From Chitinilyticum litopenaei DSM 21440 (GTDB lineage: Bacteria; Pseudomonadota; Gammaproteobacteria; Burkholderiales; Chitinibacteraceae), in assembly GCF_000428145.1 (NCBI RefSeq), contig NZ_ATZJ01000025.1, positions 1 through 55,086 on the forward strand: a stretch of 55,086 nt of DNA. Reading direction: 5' to 3'. Shown one piece after another: positions 6,975 through 14,162 of the stretch; within the stretch, counting starts at the first letter, position 1, and every line of letters starts with the position of its first letter. A program made the position numbers and the translations under genes. The notes beneath the pieces were generated by a model. It saw nothing but the letters and a program-made list of their open reading frames with translations, searched no databases and was not told where the DNA came from.

Positions 6975-8635
6975 CGTGGGCAGACGTACAAGCGCTCCGT
7001 AAATCCGGGCGTTTCCAAGAGGCTGTTGACCTTGGTCTCCAAGAGCTTGCTGACGATCCCAATGACTTCAAACTGCGGACGCAAATTGACTGGGCCTTCT
7101 ATGGCTTGGTCAAGAACCATGTGTTTTTCATAGTTTCCAAGCTCAAAGGAGGACAGCCAGCCCCCAACGCGGTTGTTAATCAAATTCATCAGGCGTTACG
7201 CCGTTACGCGCGGCAACCGAAGCGCCGGCCAGACAACGCGCTATCCAATATCTTGCGCGAGTTGTCGAAGATCGCTCCGCACTTCCCATTCTTCCCTGGG
7301 TTTATTCGTTGGGTGGGCTTCGACGGCCTCGGTGTGGAAGACTGGCAGTACAACCAACTCGATGAAAATCGTCTTCAGCCCATCGCCCTTGGAGTCGCCC
7401 GTGGCTTGGCGAAATGGATAAAGGCATTCCCTGATGCGGCCCAAGAGGAAATTGATCTTGCTCTTGAATGGATCGACCGCGTGCGACCCGTGGCCGAGGG
7501 TGATGACGCCCTATGGATGGACTGGGACAGAGTTTATCTACTGCGGCGCGCCCATCGCCATGCCGAGGCGGTCGGAGTTCTTGGTCCAATCATCAAGGCG
7601 AAGAGAAATGAGTTTTGGGTATGGGCCGAGGCGGCGAGACTGTATTCAGAGGAGCAGCCAGACCTCGCATTAGCGTGTGCGTGCCGGGCCTTGGAATGTG
7701 GTTCAGACCCCAAGTTCACTGTGAAGGTTCACCGTGAGCTTGCCCAGATGTTGGCGGAACGCGGTGAGTTTGCTCAGGCAAGCAGCGAACTGGCGTCGGT
7801 GATATCGCTCCGGCAAGAACAAGGTTGGGGAATCGATGCGGAACTTCAGGGCCTGATCAACAGCAGTTGGTATGACCCGTCAGCACAAGGAGCTGAAAGA
7901 GCAAGTGACTTCTATGCCCACCATTCCCAGGACGCACTGGCACTGTGTTTCGATTCTGTGGAAGTTAAACCTGCGACCTATTTGGGAGCGATCGTGCAGC
8001 AGCCCAAGGATGCTGAACCGGGAAGAAAGGCTCGGCCTCTTCCTCGTTTTGCGATACGTGAATCCAATGGTGCATCGGTCAGTATTGTTGGCCCGGGCGT
8101 TCGTTGCAGGAATATCAAGATCGGAGATCCAGTAACGCTAGTTCTCGGCAGGCAACGGGACAGAGATCGTGACGCAATTGTTCAAGTTTCGGTTCGGTCG
8201 GATGGGGCCTGCTGGGACTGCACCGATTCAGGGATGGGTCTGGTAACCCGCGAGGCAGCAGATGAGAGGCGGGCAAAAGTCTTTGTTGATCGGGACCTTG
8301 AGGTTGGAATCGACGGCGACGCTTGGATCGGGTCACACTCCCCCAAAGTCGGCGAAGGCGTTCGTTTTCGGGTAACTGAAAACCGCAAGACAGGCCGAAG
8401 GGACCTTTTCGCCGTTGAACCAGGTCCTCGTCCAGATGCTGATGTCAAGGCGACAACCGGTCACTTGAAGAGGAACCCCAAGGGATTCGCTTTTGTCGAT
8501 GATGCCTTTGTCCCTCCTTTTATGGCTGAGACGGTCCCGCCGGAAGTCGATACCGTGGTTGCTGTGCTGGTGTACGCGAAGCACCCGAAGGAGGATAGAT
8601 ACGGATGGCGCGCCGTCGCGATCAGCGCGGTGTGA
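6971..8635 (+). CDS. TPR-like protein with C-terminal OB-fold (S1/cold-shock-like) domains
   Basis: A 554-residue protein coupled to the helicase gene by an ATGA overlap. It opens with a TPR-like helix pair (ADVQALRKSGRFQEAVDLGLQEL...DPNDFKLRTQID) and stays helical with TPR-like repeats to about residue 300 (AEAARLYSEEQPDLALACACRALE). From about residue 330 the chain is rich in beta strands. Its last 65 residues (TGHLKRNPKGFAFVDDAFVPP...) resemble an S1 or cold-shock OB fold, which usually binds RNA or single-stranded DNA. My recollection is that such S1/CSD-like domains occur in some prokaryotic conflict systems. The likely role is a nucleic-acid-binding partner of the helicase. No enzyme motif is seen. 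Confidence 0.7.
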   Translation: MTWADVQALRKSGRFQEAVDLGLQELADDPNDFKLRTQIDWAFYGLVKNHVFFIVSKLKGGQPAPNAVVNQIHQALRRYARQPKRRPDNALSNILRELSKIAPHFPFFPGFIRWVGFDGLGVEDWQYNQLDENRLQPIALGVARGLAKWIKAFPDAAQEEIDLALEWIDRVRPVAEGDDALWMDWDRVYLLRRAHRHAEAVGVLGPIIKAKRNEFWVWAEAARLYSEEQPDLALACACRALECGSDPKFTVKVHRELAQMLAERGEFAQASSELASVISLRQEQGWGIDAELQGLINSSWYDPSAQGAERASDFYAHHSQDALALCFDSVEVKPATYLGAIVQQPKDAEPGRKARPLPRFAIRESNGASVSIVGPGVRCRNIKIGDPVTLVLGRQRDRDRDAIVQVSVRSDGACWDCTDSGMGLVTREAADERRAKVFVDRDLEVGIDGDAWIGSHSPKVGEGVRFRVTENRKTGRRDLFAVEPGPRPDADVKATTGHLKRNPKGFAFVDDAFVPPFMAETVPPEVDTVVAVLVYAKHPKEDRYGWRAVAISAV

Positions 8636-8658
8636 AAACAATTCTGCAGCACGAGATG

Positions 8659-8669
8659 TGAGGTGTGAG
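8659..8669. repeat. Direct repeat flanking the helicase/TPR cassette
   Basis: TGAGGTGTGAG occurs here and at 4214-4224, that is, just after the rhodanese stop codon and just before aroE. The two copies bracket the two-gene cassette. Joining them would leave an intergenic gap of about 55 bp between rhodanese and aroE. This is what a target-site duplication or a short-homology insertion would leave. At 11 bp and low complexity (GAGGTGT is itself repeated here) it could be chance. Confidence 0.45.
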
Positions 8670-8707
8670 GTGTAAACTTCCCGCTTTTATTTTGCCCGGC
8701 CAACTTC

Positions 8708-9526
8708 ATGCGCTACGCCGTGTTCGGCAATCCGATTGCCCATTCCAAATCACCACAGATTCATGCCGCCTTTGCCGCCCAGTTCGGCTTGGCCGATTTC
8801 CGCTATGACAAATTGCTCGCCCCGCTGGATGGCTTTGCTGCCAGCGTGCGCGCGTTTTTCGCGGCCGGTGGTCGCGGTGCGAATGTCACCGTGCCCTTCA
8901 AGGAAGAGGCATGCCGTCTGGCCGATATGCTGAGCGAGCGCGCTGCTGCCGCGCAGGCGGTCAATACCCTGCAGTTGCTCGAAGATGGCCGCATTCTGGG
9001 CGACAACACCGACGGCGCCGGCCTGGTTGCCGATGTGCTGCGCCACACGGGCATCGCCGGCAAGCGCGTGCTGCTGCTGGGTGCGGGCGGTGCGGCGCGC
9101 GGCGTGCTGCTGCCCCTGGTGGCGCAGGCGCCGGCGAGCATCACGCTGGCCAACCGTACCGCTGCCAGGGCGGAAGCCTTGATGGCGGAATTCGCCAGCA
9201 AGGCTGCTGGCGTGCCGTTGCTGGGCTGCGGTTTTGCCGAGCTGTCCGGCGAATTCGATCTGCTGATCAACGCCACCTCGGCCAGTCTGGCCGGCGAAGC
9301 GCTGCCGATTCCGGCAAGCGTCTTCGCGCCCGGCGCGCTGGCCTACGACATGATGTACGGCAAGGACGAAACGGCCTTCCTGCAGCAGGCTGCCGCAGCC
9401 GGAGTCGGGCAACGCGTCGACGGGCTGGGCATGCTCGTCGGTCAGGCGGCCGAAGCGTTCGCGCTGTGGACGGGCAAGCGGCCCGATGTGGCGCCGGTGC
9501 TGGCGCAATTGCGAGCTGCGTTGTAA
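8708..9526 (+). CDS. aroE: Shikimate dehydrogenase
   Basis: AroE reduces 3-dehydroshikimate to shikimate with NADPH, the fourth step of the shikimate pathway. The 272-residue length is typical. FGNPIAHSKSPQIH near the N-terminus binds the substrate, GANVTVPFKEE carries the catalytic Lys, NTDGAGL the substrate Asn/Asp, and LLGAGGAARGV the dinucleotide-binding loop, followed by LANRTAARAE, the NADPH-specificity stretch. YDMMYGKDETAFL and DGLGMLVGQAAEAF complete the conserved C-terminal part. The ATG at 8708 gives the family N-terminus MRYAVFGNPIAHS. Confidence 0.97.
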   Translation: MRYAVFGNPIAHSKSPQIHAAFAAQFGLADFRYDKLLAPLDGFAASVRAFFAAGGRGANVTVPFKEEACRLADMLSERAAAAQAVNTLQLLEDGRILGDNTDGAGLVADVLRHTGIAGKRVLLLGAGGAARGVLLPLVAQAPASITLANRTAARAEALMAEFASKAAGVPLLGCGFAELSGEFDLLINATSASLAGEALPIPASVFAPGALAYDMMYGKDETAFLQQAAAAGVGQRVDGLGMLVGQAAEAFALWTGKRPDVAPVLAQLRAAL

Positions 9527-9587
9527 TCATGGGTATCGGATTGCGGCCCTTTTTGGCAAAGGGTTAGGGCTGTATGGGGTCTAATGT

Positions 9588-10316
9588 ATGGGGGCTGTAA
9601 TGGGGGGCAAGGCATCACCGCCGCGCACGGCGGGCTGGTATCTGCGCAAGGCCCTGCTGGCCGTGACGCTGCTGGCGCTGCTCTGGCTGTTGTGGATTTT
9701 CGGGCACGTGCTGGCCTGGCGCTGGGTGAATCCCGCGGAAACCTCCTTCATGGAGGAGCAGCTTGAGCGCCTGCAGGACAAGAATCCGGAGGCGGAATTG
9801 CGCCATCAGTGGGTCGAATACGACCGCATTTCCCCCAATATCAAGCGGGCGCTGATCGCCAGCGAAGATGCCAAATTCCTGGAGCATGACGGCTTTGACT
9901 GGGAGGCGATCCAGATCGCCTGGGAGAAAAACCAGAAGAAGGGCCGCATCGTGGCTGGTGGCTCGACCATCAGCCAGCAGCTGGCGAAAAACCTGTTTCT
10001 GTCGAGTAAGCGCACGCCCTGGCGCAAGGCCGAGGAGGCGGTGATCACGGTGATGCTGGAAGCGCTGCTGGACAAGCGGCGCATCCTGGAAATCTATCTG
10101 AACGTCATCGAGTGGGGGAATGGCGTGTTCGGCATCGAGGCCGCAGCCCGTCATTACTACAAGGCTCCGGCGGCGCGGCTCAGTGTGCCGCAGGCGGCCA
10201 AGCTGGCGGCGATGGTGCCCAATCCGCGCTATTACGACACGCATCGCAGCGACCGCAAGCTGCTGCGCAAGACGGCCATCATCCAGCGTCGCATGGCTTA
10301 CGCCGACATTCCCTGA
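9588..10316 (+). CDS. mtgA: Monofunctional peptidoglycan transglycosylase
   Basis: MtgA polymerises lipid II into glycan strands at the inner membrane. The protein has one membrane helix near residues 20-45 (ALLAVTLLALLWLLWIFGHVLAW) and a GT51 domain: ALIASEDAKFLEHDGFDW with the catalytic Glu, GGSTISQQLAKNLFL with the second conserved motif, KRRILEIYLNVIEWG and GIEAAARHYY. There is no transpeptidase domain, which separates it from class A PBPs. Two in-frame starts (9588 and 9600) are possible. aroE and mtgA are neighbours in several betaproteobacteria, which supports both calls. Confidence 0.96.
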   Translation: MGAVMGGKASPPRTAGWYLRKALLAVTLLALLWLLWIFGHVLAWRWVNPAETSFMEEQLERLQDKNPEAELRHQWVEYDRISPNIKRALIASEDAKFLEHDGFDWEAIQIAWEKNQKKGRIVAGGSTISQQLAKNLFLSSKRTPWRKAEEAVITVMLEALLDKRRILEIYLNVIEWGNGVFGIEAAARHYYKAPAARLSVPQAAKLAAMVPNPRYYDTHRSDRKLLRKTAIIQRRMAYADIP

Positions 10317-10384
10317 ACATGCCGCCTCCGGAGGCCGGAACTGCTACGATTGCGACTGGCTTCGATTATCAGCAAGAGGTGGTG

Positions 10385-11833
10385 ATGGCAATTGCGGGAA
10401 ACCCGGGTGTGGTCGTGCGCGCGACCGGCCTGATGGCCGTGCTGTTGGCGGCGAGCGCCGGCAGCGCCGCCGTGCCGCAGGCTCCGTGGGCGCTGTCGGC
10501 AAGTCTGGCCGCTCTGGTCTTGCTGCTGCCGGCCTTGCTGCTGTGCTATGCGCGTGCCCGGCCGGCCATGGCGGGTCTGCTGGAAATGCTGATTCTCTTG
10601 CTGCTGCCGGCGCTGGCCGCCGTCCTGTGGTGGCTGGAGGATGTGCTGTGGTTGCCGGTGCTGCCGCTGTGCGCGGTGCTGGCCGGCAACTGGCTGCGGC
10701 GCCGCCTGCCGGCCAGCGTGCAGGCGGGCGGCGTGCCGGCCGATGCCGAACTGGCCCGCCTGCTTGCCACACCGCCCGACGCCGCCGCGCAGGCGCAATT
10801 GCTGGCGCTGGCCCGCAGTTTCGAGGCGCGCGGCCTGCGCAGCAAGGCCGATGCGGCCTACCGTTTTCTGCAGCAGCATGCGCCCGACTTGCCGGGCTTG
10901 CCGATAGCTGGCGCGGCACCGGCTGCGCAGCCCGCGCCGGTCGTCGCTGTTGCGCCCACGGCTACCGGCATGCCGGCGACACTGGGCCGTTACCGGCTGG
11001 AGAAGGTGCTGGGGCGCGGCGCCATGGGCTCGGTCTATCTCGGGGTCGATCCGGCGCTGGGGCGCCAGCTCGCCATCAAGACCATGGCGCTGGCCGAAGA
11101 ATTTGACGGCGAGATGCTGGCCGATGCCCGCGAGCGTTTTTTTCGCGAGGCGGAAACCGCCGGGCGCCTGAGCCATCCGAATATCGTTACGCTTTACGAC
11201 GCCGGCGAGGCCGACGGGCTGGCCTATATCGCCATGGAACTGCTGGCCGGGGCACCACTGGAGGCGAACGCGCGGCCGGACAATCTGCTGCCGCTGGAGG
11301 AGGTGCTGGCCATCGTCCGCCAGGTGGCGCTGGCGCTGGAGTATGCCCACAAGCATCAGGTGGTGCATCGCGACGTCAAGCCCGGCAATGTGCTGTACGA
11401 TCCGGTCACCCGCAAGGTGAAAGTGACCGACTTCGGCATCGCCCGTCTGACCGATGCCAGCCGCACCCGCACCGGGATGGTGCTGGGTACGCCCTCGTTC
11501 ATGTCGCCCGAGCAGCTCGCCGGCCAGCATATCGACGGCCGTTCCGACCTGTATTCGCTGGGTGTCATGCTCTATCAGCTCAGTAGCGGCGCCTTGCCGT
11601 TTGGCGGTGATTCGCTGGCTGATCTGCTGTATGCCATCGCCAATCTGTTGCCAACAGACCCACGCCAGTACCGACCGGAGCTGCCGAAGGCGCTGGTCGC
11701 CATTATCATGAAGGCTTTGCAGAAAGATGCCCGGCAGCGCTTCCAGAGCGGGGCGCAATTTGCGCTGGCGCTGGCGCGCCTCGAAGCGCAGCTGAAAGGA
11801 AACACGAATGCCGAGTCTCGCCCAGGTGCTTGA
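10385..11833 (+). CDS. Membrane-anchored Ser/Thr protein kinase
   Basis: A 482-residue Hanks-type kinase. The N-terminal third (about residues 8-95) is strongly hydrophobic with several probable membrane helices (AALVLLLPALLLCYA, LILLLLPALAAVLWWL), followed by an Ala/Pro-rich linker. The kinase domain starts near residue 201: glycine loop LGRGAMGSVYLG, Lys in LAIKTMAL, catalytic loop VVHRDVKPGNVLY (about 327), DFG in VTDFGIAR (about 347), and APE-like SPEQL. It opens a six-gene operon and overlaps the phosphatase gene by 26 bases. The start at 10385 follows AGAGGTGG; a longer in-frame ATG at 10319 is possible. In this family the N-terminus is usually a sensor or scaffold; its ligand cannot be told. 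Confidence 0.92.
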   Translation: MAIAGNPGVVVRATGLMAVLLAASAGSAAVPQAPWALSASLAALVLLLPALLLCYARARPAMAGLLEMLILLLLPALAAVLWWLEDVLWLPVLPLCAVLAGNWLRRRLPASVQAGGVPADAELARLLATPPDAAAQAQLLALARSFEARGLRSKADAAYRFLQQHAPDLPGLPIAGAAPAAQPAPVVAVAPTATGMPATLGRYRLEKVLGRGAMGSVYLGVDPALGRQLAIKTMALAEEFDGEMLADARERFFREAETAGRLSHPNIVTLYDAGEADGLAYIAMELLAGAPLEANARPDNLLPLEEVLAIVRQVALALEYAHKHQVVHRDVKPGNVLYDPVTRKVKVTDFGIARLTDASRTRTGMVLGTPSFMSPEQLAGQHIDGRSDLYSLGVMLYQLSSGALPFGGDSLADLLYAIANLLPTDPRQYRPELPKALVAIIMKALQKDARQRFQSGAQFALALARLEAQLKGNTNAESRPGA

Positions 11834-12635
11834 GATGGTGGGCCAGTCCGACCCCGGGCGGGTGCGCGAGCATAATGAGGACGCCATCGACTACGACAGC
11901 GAGCTGGGGCTTTTGCTGCTGGCTGATGGCATGGGCGGCTATAACGCCGGCGAAATCGCCAGCCTGATTGCCGTGCAGGTGATGAACGAGGTGATGCGCG
12001 CCCAGGTGTCCGCCACGCCGCCGCACATCAAGCCGGCCGGCAGCCTGAAATGCGTGGCGCAGGAAATGCTGCTGCTGGCGCTGGATCGCGCCAATTCGAT
12101 GATCTACCAGACCGCGCTCGCGCAACCGCATTGCGCCGGCATGGGCACCACCGTGGTGGCCGCGCTGTTTTACAACAATCGGGTTTCGGTGCTGCATGTT
12201 GGCGATTCGCGCCTGTACCGCTTTCGTGACGGCATGCTGGAACAGCTGACGCGCGATCATTCGCTGCTGCAGGAGCGCATCGACGCCGGCCTCGTGAAGG
12301 CCGAGGATGCGCGCTTTGCCGCCGACAAGAATCTGCTGACCCGCGCAGTCGGCATCGCGCCCTATGTCGAGGGCGAGGTCTGCGAGTATGAGGTGCGCCC
12401 GGACGACATTTATCTGGCCTGCTCCGACGGCCTGACCGACATGCTCGACGACGACGACATCGCCCAGCTGCTGGCGATGTTGTCCGTCGATCTGGGGCTG
12501 ACCGCGCAAACGCTGGTCGATCAGGCCAATATCATGGGCGGACGCGATAATATCTCGGTATTGCTGGCCCGCGTGAAGCGGGACTTTTCGGTTGACAACC
12601 CGTGGTGGCAGCGCATGACCGGCTGGTTTGGCTGA
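11808..12635 (+). CDS. PP2C-family Ser/Thr phosphatase
   Basis: This 275-residue protein is a stand-alone PPM/PP2C phosphatase, metal dependent. All key motifs are present: SDPGRVREHNEDAI, LLADGMGGYNAGE with the metal Asp and Gly-Gly, MGTTVVAALF, HVGDSRLYRF, LTRDHSLLQ, LTRAVG, ACSDGLTDML and GGRDNISVLLARV. It starts inside the kinase reading frame after an AAAGGAA ribosome site, so the two are made together. Kinase and PP2C side by side imply opposing action on the same targets, probably including the kinase and the FHA protein next door. Confidence 0.95.
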   Translation: MPSLAQVLEMVGQSDPGRVREHNEDAIDYDSELGLLLLADGMGGYNAGEIASLIAVQVMNEVMRAQVSATPPHIKPAGSLKCVAQEMLLLALDRANSMIYQTALAQPHCAGMGTTVVAALFYNNRVSVLHVGDSRLYRFRDGMLEQLTRDHSLLQERIDAGLVKAEDARFAADKNLLTRAVGIAPYVEGEVCEYEVRPDDIYLACSDGLTDMLDDDDIAQLLAMLSVDLGLTAQTLVDQANIMGGRDNISVLLARVKRDFSVDNPWWQRMTGWFG

Positions 12636-12672
12636 CCCCGCGACCCCCGTATTTCTGGAATGAACTTTTACC

Positions 12673-13353
12673 ATGGCCAAGTTGCTGCTCAGTCGCGAAG
12701 GAAACGTCATCAAGGAATTCCGCCTCACGCGCCCGCGCGTGCTGATCGGCCGCCGCCCCGGCAATGACATCCAGATCGCCCATCGCGCCATTTCCGGCGT
12801 GCATGCCGCCATTGAAAAGCACGATGGCGGCTATGTGCTCACCGATCTGGAAAGCACCAATGGCACGCGCGTCAACGGCGAACCCGTCGTGCGTCATGTG
12901 CTGCGCGACGGCGATACCATCCGCATCGGCCGCTATCACCTGCTGTTTGACAGCGCCGGCGAAAGCCCCGGGCTGGATGTGCCATCCGGGCTGGCGCGTC
13001 TTGCTTCCGGCGAAGCACCGGCGTCCGCGGTGGCCATGGGCAATGTGGCGACGGTGCCGACCATTCCGGAGCGGGCTGCGCCCGCGCTGCCGCCGGCGTC
13101 CATGCGCGTCATCAGCGGCCGCCAGACCGGGCAGGTGCTGCAGCTGGACAAGCCGGCGACCACGCTGGGCAAGGCCGGTGTGCAGGTGGCGATGATCACC
13201 CGCCAGCCCAAGGGCTACCTGCTGATGCATGTCGAGGGCGAGCGCCGGCCGCTGGTCAATGGCCTGGATCTGGGCCTGCACAGCCGCGTGCTCAGGAACG
13301 GCGATGTGATCGATTTGCTGGGGGTGCAAATGGCCTTCCAGCTTGGCCAGTGA
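12673..13353 (+). CDS. FHA-domain protein
   Basis: A 226-residue protein with an N-terminal FHA domain at residues 15-95 that would bind phosphothreonine: RVLIGRRPGNDIQI, ISGVHAAIEK, LESTNGTRVNGE and LRDGDTIRIGRYHLLF carry the conserved Gly-Arg, Ser-x-x-His and Asn-Gly positions. The second half (residues 135-225, MRVISGRQTGQVLQLDKPATTLGKA...) looks like a second, degenerate FHA-like fold, lacking clear phosphopeptide residues. It sits 37 bases after the phosphatase and likely serves as the reader of the kinase in this operon. Confidence 0.9.
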   Translation: MAKLLLSREGNVIKEFRLTRPRVLIGRRPGNDIQIAHRAISGVHAAIEKHDGGYVLTDLESTNGTRVNGEPVVRHVLRDGDTIRIGRYHLLFDSAGESPGLDVPSGLARLASGEAPASAVAMGNVATVPTIPERAAPALPPASMRVISGRQTGQVLQLDKPATTLGKAGVQVAMITRQPKGYLLMHVEGERRPLVNGLDLGLHSRVLRNGDVIDLLGVQMAFQLGQ

Positions 13354-13363
13354 GGAGCAGGGC

Positions 13364-14128
13364 ATGGAATTGAGGGTACTGGGCTGCAGCGGCGGCATCG
13401 GCGGCAGCAACCGCACCACGGCCTTTCTGCTGGGCCAGCATGTGCTCATCGACGCCGGCACCGGGGTGGGCGAGCTCAATTACAGCGAGCTGTGCGCCAT
13501 TGATCATGTCTTTCTGAGTCACGCCCACCTTGATCATGTGGCCTGCCTGCCCATGCTGCTCGATACGGTGTTCAGCGCCCGCAAGGCGCCGGTGACCGTG
13601 TATGGCCTGCCGGAAACGATTGCCGTGCTCAGGCAGCATCTGTTCAACTGGCATCTGTGGCCGGATTTCAGCAAGATTCCCTCGGCTGAGGAGGGTATCC
13701 TTCGCTATCAGTCAATCAGCCTTGGCTCTACGGTGACACTGGATGGGGTATCGGTGTCGCCACTGCCGGCCATCCATACCATTCCGGCCATCGGCTACCG
13801 GCTCGACAGCCCGGAAAGTTCGCTGGTCTATAGTGGTGATACCGTGGGTGGTGCCGAGTTCTGGGCTGCGGTCAACGCCATACCGCGCTTGCGGGGCCTG
13901 ATCATCGAAACCGCCTTTGCCAATCATGAAGCCGAACTTGCCGCACAGGCCAAGCACCTGTGTCCCGCAACGCTGGCGCACGAGCTGCAGGGCCTCCAGT
14001 GCGAAACCGAAGTGCTGATCACCCATCTCAAGCCAGCCGACAGTGGCCGCACGCTGCGCGAAATCCGCGCACTGGACAGCCGCCATTCGATTCGCCCGCT
14101 GCTGCAGGGCGAAACCATCGAGTTCTAG
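13364..14128 (+). CDS. MBL-fold metallohydrolase, cyclic-nucleotide phosphodiesterase-like
   Basis: A 254-residue metallo-beta-lactamase-fold protein. The metal motif is FLSHAHLDHVACLP (H-x-H-x-D-H); later ligands are SGDT (residue 160 or so), and ITHLKP near the end. The opening MELRVLGCSGGIGGSNRTTAFLL and the length resemble class II cAMP phosphodiesterase-like MBL proteins, but the substrate is not shown by the sequence. The ATG at 13364 follows GAGGAGCAGG; a TTG reading from 13343 is rejected. It starts 10 bases after the FHA stop, within the operon. Confidence 0.85.
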   Translation: MELRVLGCSGGIGGSNRTTAFLLGQHVLIDAGTGVGELNYSELCAIDHVFLSHAHLDHVACLPMLLDTVFSARKAPVTVYGLPETIAVLRQHLFNWHLWPDFSKIPSAEEGILRYQSISLGSTVTLDGVSVSPLPAIHTIPAIGYRLDSPESSLVYSGDTVGGAEFWAAVNAIPRLRGLIIETAFANHEAELAAQAKHLCPATLAHELQGLQCETEVLITHLKPADSGRTLREIRALDSRHSIRPLLQGETIEF

Positions 14129-14162
14129 TCTTCCCCCTTTCAACCCGGTCCATGAGGCGAGC

